Assembly: GCA_018340375.1 (NCBI GenBank) | Contig: JAFFJZ010000007.1 | Coordinates: forward strand, 4,402,001-4,466,000 | DNA from: Gonatopus flavifemur | Lineage: Eukaryota > Arthropoda > Insecta > Hymenoptera > Dryinidae | Length of the DNA: 64,000 nt | Direction of reading: 5' to 3' | Shown: in pieces, positions 58,439 through 64,000 of the stretch | Position numbering within the stretch: the stretch's first letter is position 1 | Layout of the letters: each line of letters starts with the position of its first letter | The notes under the pieces: generated by a model | Told to the model about the DNA's origin: nothing | The model's input: the letters and a program-made list of their open reading frames with translations, nothing else | Database searches by the model: none | Program-made: the position numbers and the translations under genes

Positions 58439-59193
58439 TTCTTGCTTCCTCGTTAGAGGGAAGCTTTGTGGTCGTTTCGAGGAGCCGAAAATTTTTTCGT
58501 CTCGAAATTTAAAATCGAGACCAAAATGTTCCTCAGAATTCGGGGAACAATGTTGTTACCTTATCTGTCTGTCTGTGTGGCTGTGCCCCCGCCCCCCTCA
58601 AGTTGCCTACGCGCATATCTCCCGTTCTGCTTATCCGATTGTTTCAAAATTCTTATCACAGTCGTGGACTAGGGTGATAGTGGTCCCATATAAGTTCCAA
58701 CCTGATTCCTTCGCAAGAATTGGGTAGATGAGATCTCGCGTATCTTTGCTCCCTATCATCCAAACCCGACCAAACTTGGACCACGTTTCAGTCATGACCC
58801 GATAGTGGCCTCATATAAGTTTTATCCCACGTGGTTGAAAATTGTGGAAAATTTTTCTTTGGGGTATGTATTTTCTTTGAAAGCATGCCTTCCCCATGTC
58901 CATATTATCAGAATGTCATGGAACTGTGAGTGTATTCAGTTAACGATGTGTAGTTGCATGATATAAATTCCAGGCAAATCGGAATTGAGTGAAGGAAGAA
59001 AAACTAAGATGAGGTGTTTTTCGTTCCTATCATCTGATCGTCATGAGATTTCCACCTGAGTAGAGGATCGAGACGATAGTGGTCCCGTATAAGTTTCATT
59101 CCAATCGGTTGAGAGATATGACGATAAAGTTTTTAGCAATCCGCATTATTTGTCGATTTTTCTTCCATCACAAACGAGGAAGCAATGTGCCAA
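58439..59193. mobile_element. Possible non-autonomous TIR element with internal minisatellite
   Basis: TTGCTTCCTCGTT near 58441 and AACGAGGAAGCAA near 59173-59187 form short inverted ends. Inside, GATAGTGGTCCCATATAAG and variants recur near 58672, 58801 and 59073, followed by CCAATCGGTTGAGA-like sequence. Reverse-complement relatives are at 15.45-16.2 kb. Sequence resembling the surrounding dispersed repeat resumes beyond 59200. Confidence 0.5.
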
Positions 59194-59249
59194 TTGGCAG
59201 AGCTTTTCAGAAGGTTAACATTATTCACATATTGGAATGAACCCTATCG

Positions 59250-59720
59250 TATGTTGGAAAAAAAAGAGGAATGCTATTAGATGTTCGAAAAATGAAAGAG
59301 ACGGATATACATCTTGGAATTGGAAAGCAATCCGCAGGAAAACGAAAAAACATTGGAAACCCACCCCAAGATAGTGATGTGATAAAAAACAATCAATTAA
59401 TCTGAACCAGACTTTTGATGTTTTGATCGCATGAAATTTTGAAACGTCTAAATCTCAGGATGGTGTAAATTGATCAAGTTCGGAGTGTGCTCAATCGAAA
59501 GTGTCAAATTATATAGTAAAAGTTTAATCATTTGTTCGGCACATACAATATGTGTTGAGTTATTGTGCAGTGACAATTTTTTCAGGAGGTTCAATCTCAG
59601 CTTGGGAGTATAGATACACGGTAGCACGCGACTTCTGCGTTTCGATTTATATGTTTTTTTTCTTAGGTTTTTTCATATACTTGGCTCGAGACGCTACGCT
59701 GCGTGTGAATGAATTCTGAC
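59250..59720. repeat. Large dispersed repeat, partial copy 2
   Basis: Contains the tail portion of the repeat seen at 55858-57060 and 61911-63160: GATCAAGTTCGGAGTGTGCT (59474-59493), TGTTGAGTTATTGTGCA (59555) and GATACACGGTAGC (59612), the last also at 63121. It lacks the four 145-base units. Confidence 0.65.
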
Positions 59721-60827
59721 TTCAATAACCAAGAATTGGGACTTTCATTGACAAATGTATATGAGAAATGTGGTGATTTAAAAAACATTTCTGACAGTGT
59801 AGAGTGTATTCCAAAAATTCCTCAAGGGCATTAGGATAGAAACTCAGGTAATATGATTCCACAAAATTACCATTGACCACGCTAAGTATTTCACATCTAC
59901 TTGGATTCCAAAAACGTGGATTTGGTTTGGAATAACTCAGAGTTCTAGTGTGTGGTATGGATAACTAATTTCTGTTCCATTTTCTTCCATACATGTTTTC
60001 AAGTTGAGGACGTTTTCTGAGGAATTGTAAACTACTATGGATGCACTTTTGACAAATCAAGTTACAATATCCCAAAACTTTTTCCCATATCATTTGGATC
60101 CCCAAATGCACTTGATAGCTGTTATTGATTCCACATCTTTTCCTTTCTTGAAATGGTATATTTACCACACCAAGCAGAATTCTGGATAGAGTGAAGTTTT
60201 TGTTCCAAGAATCTTTAGTCAATTGTGATTGTGAGAGATTCACATTTTTTCATGGACTTGGCGTTATTTTTTCACTTTTTTGGAGTCTTTGAGGGGTTTC
60301 CACTCATTCTTATGAATATAATTTACTCACCCTGATTATCTTATCTCTCTATTATATGAAAATCAAAATATTGAAGGAATACATTATTAACTACTATCAC
60401 AACCACTATTGAATATCTGACCTGTTTCTGCAACCAATATTTCTACTTCTTTCTCCACAGGCTTGTTTTTTTCTTCATCAATTTTGAATTATAGTGAATA
60501 GAAATAGATTTTGAATTCATCTCGATTAAGAAACTGAGAAGTAACTCCAGGCAGAAATTGTGGAGATTCTGTCACCAGTTTCAAGTAAAAAAGATAAGGT
60601 TCGAATGATCGTATTGTTCGTGAAGTTTTCGGAATTCATGGGATATATAGTGAATCATTATCCCCATTCATAATTCCTGTACAGAGAGAAGCATGACAGA
60701 TATTCTACAGTTCTTGGTGTCGAGTGATCTACTGTTGATGTTGTCCTTATGATTCGCAAACAAAAGCGGAGCAGATTATATCACGTGTTCCCGAAGAAAA
60801 TCAAAAGCATGAAACAATATCCTCTTT
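59721..60827. other. Spacer without recognisable genes
   Basis: The longest frame (92 codons, minus, 60243-59965) has no motif. Nothing else is supported. Confidence 0.35.
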
Positions 60828-60835
60828 ACAGAAAC

Positions 60836-61156
60836 GGAGAATAAAATGGATAGACAAAGTCAAAAATGAAGAAGTACTCGAGCAGATAAATGAAGAAAGA
60901 AATCTTTTGAAACACATCGTGAAAAGGAGAAGCAATCTTATAGGACACACATTACGGCATGAGAGTTTATTGAAAACAATATTGGAAGGGAAAATGAATG
61001 GTAAAACTGGTAAAGGTAGACCTAGAGCAAGTTATATGAAGCAAATCGTACAAGACAAGGGATGTAGTAGATATGTAGAAATTAAACGTTTGGCGGATAA
61101 TAGACAGGGGTGGAGGGTTTCATCAAACCAGTCGTAAGACTGATTACTTCATGATG
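60836..61156 (+). mobile_element. RTE-like retrotransposon 3' stub, copy D
   Basis: A 321-base, heavily 5'-truncated copy flanked by the 8-bp duplication ACAGAAAC (60828-60835 and 61157-61164). The residual frame to 61137 (RIKWIDKVKNEEVLEQINEE, then the LIGHTLRHESLLKTILEG block, ending RVSSNQS) is almost identical to the end of copy A. The 3' tail is ATGATG. A direct example of truncated target-primed insertion. Confidence 0.9.
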
Positions 61157-61164
61157 ACAGAAAC

Positions 61165-61910
61165 TAGAACTTTATTGACTATATTTGAGTCTGACTGAAG
61201 TGACTGGGGACACCACGTATGTTAAAATGACCTGAATAAATGGATGTGTGTAAAACATCATGACAACATCTTGCTGATGTATGGATCATATTGAGTTTCA
61301 GGTTATGCCAAAAGACACTCTTAGCATCCATAATAGTAGGCTCAAGATATCAAGGAACGAAAATGTTTCATAATTTCAATTTAGACGACCTCTGAATACA
61401 TTGTGACCTGAAGCCTTGATTTCAGATGTAGCATCAGTTTGAAGTATCAGTTATGTGTCCAATCAAGTTATGTGTTACAAACTAGTTTCTATACAAAATT
61501 TCATATGCTAGATTTTCTTCAAACAGACTATGTATAGTCTGCTTTACATTTGGTTGCGATTCTCAATGGAAGAACAACATTCCGCTAGATACAAGGATGT
61601 TCAGCGTATCCACTATGATTCTGTTTACAAATCAATTGCGAATGAATATTATACTCTTCATGGTAACTACAGGAACAATAAAATCATATTGAACCCACCT
61701 GTTCTTATGAGACATCTCTCTATAGTTTCCCTTCTTAAGAGAGATGAAAAACATTTGGAACAGTTATTTTAGAATGAACTACATTTCCAGTTACTTTGAT
61801 CAGGTTCAAGTATCAGGAAGTTGCAGAATTCATTATCGATCAGGGCATGCAAGGAGGATAATGTTTCATCAATCCACTATTCTTTTAGCAGATTTGATAC
61901 TATCTGTTTT
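61165..61910. other. Spacer without recognisable genes
   Basis: Only an 80-codon frame (61530-61772) without motifs. The dispersed repeat begins at about 61911. Confidence 0.35.
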
Positions 61911-63160
61911 ATTATTCGTTAACGATTCTGGTATCAGAATAGTAGATAACAACAAACTGTACATTAGGGGCTATGATATATCCATCATACTTCTGCCTGT
62001 AAAGAATTAGCGGTTGAACAATAATCATCCTTGAGCAGGCTCAGTATGATCTTTCGCATCAATTGCCTCCGATCCCAATTGGAGAAATTGACAGTAGTCA
62101 ACTGTCCGTCAGAACTTATGATATATTCCTGACATTCTGGTATATGAAGAGATTGCGAATAAACTTGAATTTTTTCCCTAAAGTATGCTTCATATGATCC
62201 ATTTCTTCTGAACGACTCTAGTAGAAGACCCTGATAGTAGTAGACTGTCCGTGAGAGGGTTATGGTGTATCCAATAAGATTCCAACTAAAAAGTGATGTG
62301 TAAATTTGAATCATTCTCCTTGACTAGATCTTGTATGATTTTTTCAGTCAGGAGCCTATGATTCTGGTTGGAAGAACCAACAGTAGCTGATTGTTCATCA
62401 GGGATTACGGTATATCGTTATGCTTCTTATGCTCCTGTCTGTAGAGAAATATTGTACGTGAAAGCATATTGGATTTCATGAATAACACATCATACAGAGC
62501 TCACCTCCTTATATTTCTGAATTTTCCAAATGTAACAAACAGATCTATAGCTTTCTCGAACTCTTTGTATGTTCTTTTTTTTATAGATAAGTGTTTTCAT
62601 TTATTCATTTTTCATTCAATTTTTTAGTGTGATATATATGTCAAATCATTTGTATTTTATTGTTGTCCTGATTACATGAACCGTGACAACCTGTAATTGA
62701 TCCATTTGTTATTTAATTATTCTTCTAATATTATAATAATCTGTCAGCACATCACCGCTTTGATAGTTGATTTGTTTATGTTCTTGCAATGTATACCATA
62801 CTGTACTGAAATTAACGCTATTTGATGTTATATTAGAATGCATCTAACTATAGCGTTGGAAACCACCTCGAAGATAACACTCGTGATTAGAAAAAATCGA
62901 TAAAAGTGGAGAAAAATCTTGATATTTTCATCGCATGAAATGTGAAAAATAGTATATCTCAGTATCGCGTGAACGGATTGAATTCATAGTGTGCTTAATC
63001 GAAAGTGTATAGTCGAATCATGTACTAAAAGTTCAATTATATTTCCGTGATATACAGTGTGTGTTGAGTTATCGTTGAGCAGAGATTTTTTGACTACAGG
63101 AAATCTCGGTTTACGTGTAAAGATACACGGTAGCGCACGACTTCTGCTTTTTTAATTGAC
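61911..63160. repeat. Large dispersed repeat, copy 3, with four internal ~145-base units
   Basis: Unit anchors (ACTGTAC, ACTGTCC, ACTGTCC, ATTGTTC) fall at 61956, 62101, 62244 and 62390, spaced 145, 143 and 146. The order and spacing match copy 1, and the tail (GTGTGCTTAATCGAAAGTG at 62990) is also shared. The array therefore predates the duplication, so the whole ~1.2 kb behaves as one mobile or duplicated unit. Confidence 0.75.
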
Positions 63161-64000
63161 GTGTTTTTCAGTCTTTTTCATGTACTTGGCATCGAGACGC
63201 TACCGCACCTCTTGATATATCATTTGATGTAGTACGACCGAATGCTACAGGAATAACAATCCATAGAAATCCCTGAAGATTCTTTACAGCATTTCAGAAA
63301 AAGGATTTTTATTTTCCCTCAAATACAAGTACTTCTTTGGAATTCTATCTGAGATATATGTTCTTCGGCATTCTCTTTTCAAAGCGGGCACGAAAGGGTC
63401 AAGTGGCCATTGGACCACTGCCCAGGAAAAAAAAAATCCAAAGAAGAAAAAAAATCGAAAAAAATACATGCTTTTACCTTCGCATCCTCACGCCACTTAT
63501 TTGGCTCCAACTCTTATTTCCGTTTTCGATTCAAGTCTATGCCAAAGCAATCGTGAAATGTCTATATCAAAGGTGATACCCTGGACAGTTAACAATTATT
63601 GCGTACCATATGATACCAAATATGCATCATAATTCCCAATTAATTGAGAACAAATTTGTCCCGTATTTATATGAATTCATAAAAGTACGTGATATTTGTA
63701 TTTTTTTCACTGTCAGCATTTTTTTCCATGAGAAATTTCTTTTTCAAAGTTGAAAGTGAGAGGATATCATCGTCATTCCGCATGACATCACTTGAAGTAA
63801 ACACGGTGTATCATGACGCTCGCAAAATAACATCCATTGCAATTTGAAACGTAGTTAAATTTCTGCACTTTATATTTCATTTGAAACTATCATAGGAAAC
63901 TTATCAATTATAGGATTTTCCTTGAGTAATTTGTTTTGCTATACAACGACAATCCACATCACTTGAATGTTAGTCGAGAGTGTGAACCAGTAGCATCTCG
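63161..64000. other. Spacer without recognisable genes
   Basis: An A-rich tract lies around 63424-63465, and the short frames have no motifs. Nothing further is supported. Confidence 0.35.

Overview
The window looks like accessory, non-genic DNA from a eukaryotic genome, most likely an insect. It is AT-rich, and no cellular gene could be identified by homology. The recognisable protein-coding signal comes from transposable elements: animal-type mariner, rosa (DD41D), pogo and hAT transposases, RTE-like and CR1/Jockey-like non-LTR retrotransposons, and a long-TIR transposon with a CCNPF-type transposase. There are no tRNA or rRNA genes, no CRISPR array and no bacterial operon. The family combination fits an arthropod; I could not narrow it further.

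Layout. 0-3.5 kb: non-coding AT-rich DNA with a small hairpin element. 3.5-7.3 kb: a 1.5-kb palindromic foldback element directly next to an intact DD41D (rosa-type) transposon, then a solo copy of that transposon's right end. 8.3-15.3 kb: a minus-strand CR1/Jockey-like LINE with ORF1 and ORF2, split by a 2.8-kb RTE-like LINE that left an 11-bp target-site duplication. 16.3-19.6 kb: a second, near full-length but stop-ridden RTE-like copy. 20.9-22.3 kb: a non-autonomous piggyBac-like element flanked by TTAA. 23.1-24.0 kb: the N-terminal part of a CCNPF transposase. 24.8-25.5 kb: a MITE. 28.4-29.8 kb: a broken pogo-like transposase. 30.4-31.0 kb: a 58-bp tandem array. 32.0-35.8 kb: a second intact rosa-type copy, again abutting a foldback copy. 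36.1-41.2 kb: a locus with several well-formed short introns, embedded in 163-bp hairpin-bearing tandem repeats; this is the least explained part of the window. 44.3-45.8 kb: a CGGBP1-like hAT transposase interrupted by one stop. 46.5-48.9 kb: an RTE-like copy inserted 11 bp inside the terminus of a long-hairpin MITE. 51.7-52.2 kb: a second pogo fragment. 52.5-55.9 kb: the long-TIR CCNPF-type transposon. 55.9-63.2 kb: copies of a large dispersed repeat with four internal ~145-bp units, one copy interrupted by a DD34D mariner pseudogene, plus a 321-bp RTE-like 3' stub.

How the parts relate. Two elements appear able to encode full-length transposase (the two rosa-type copies). Several non-autonomous elements may depend on such enzymes: the foldbacks share the CAGGGTG terminus with the rosa-type copies. 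The other autonomous families are broken. Nested insertions and target-site duplications allow a relative order of events. Boundaries and families are read by eye; no alignment, database or expression evidence was available.
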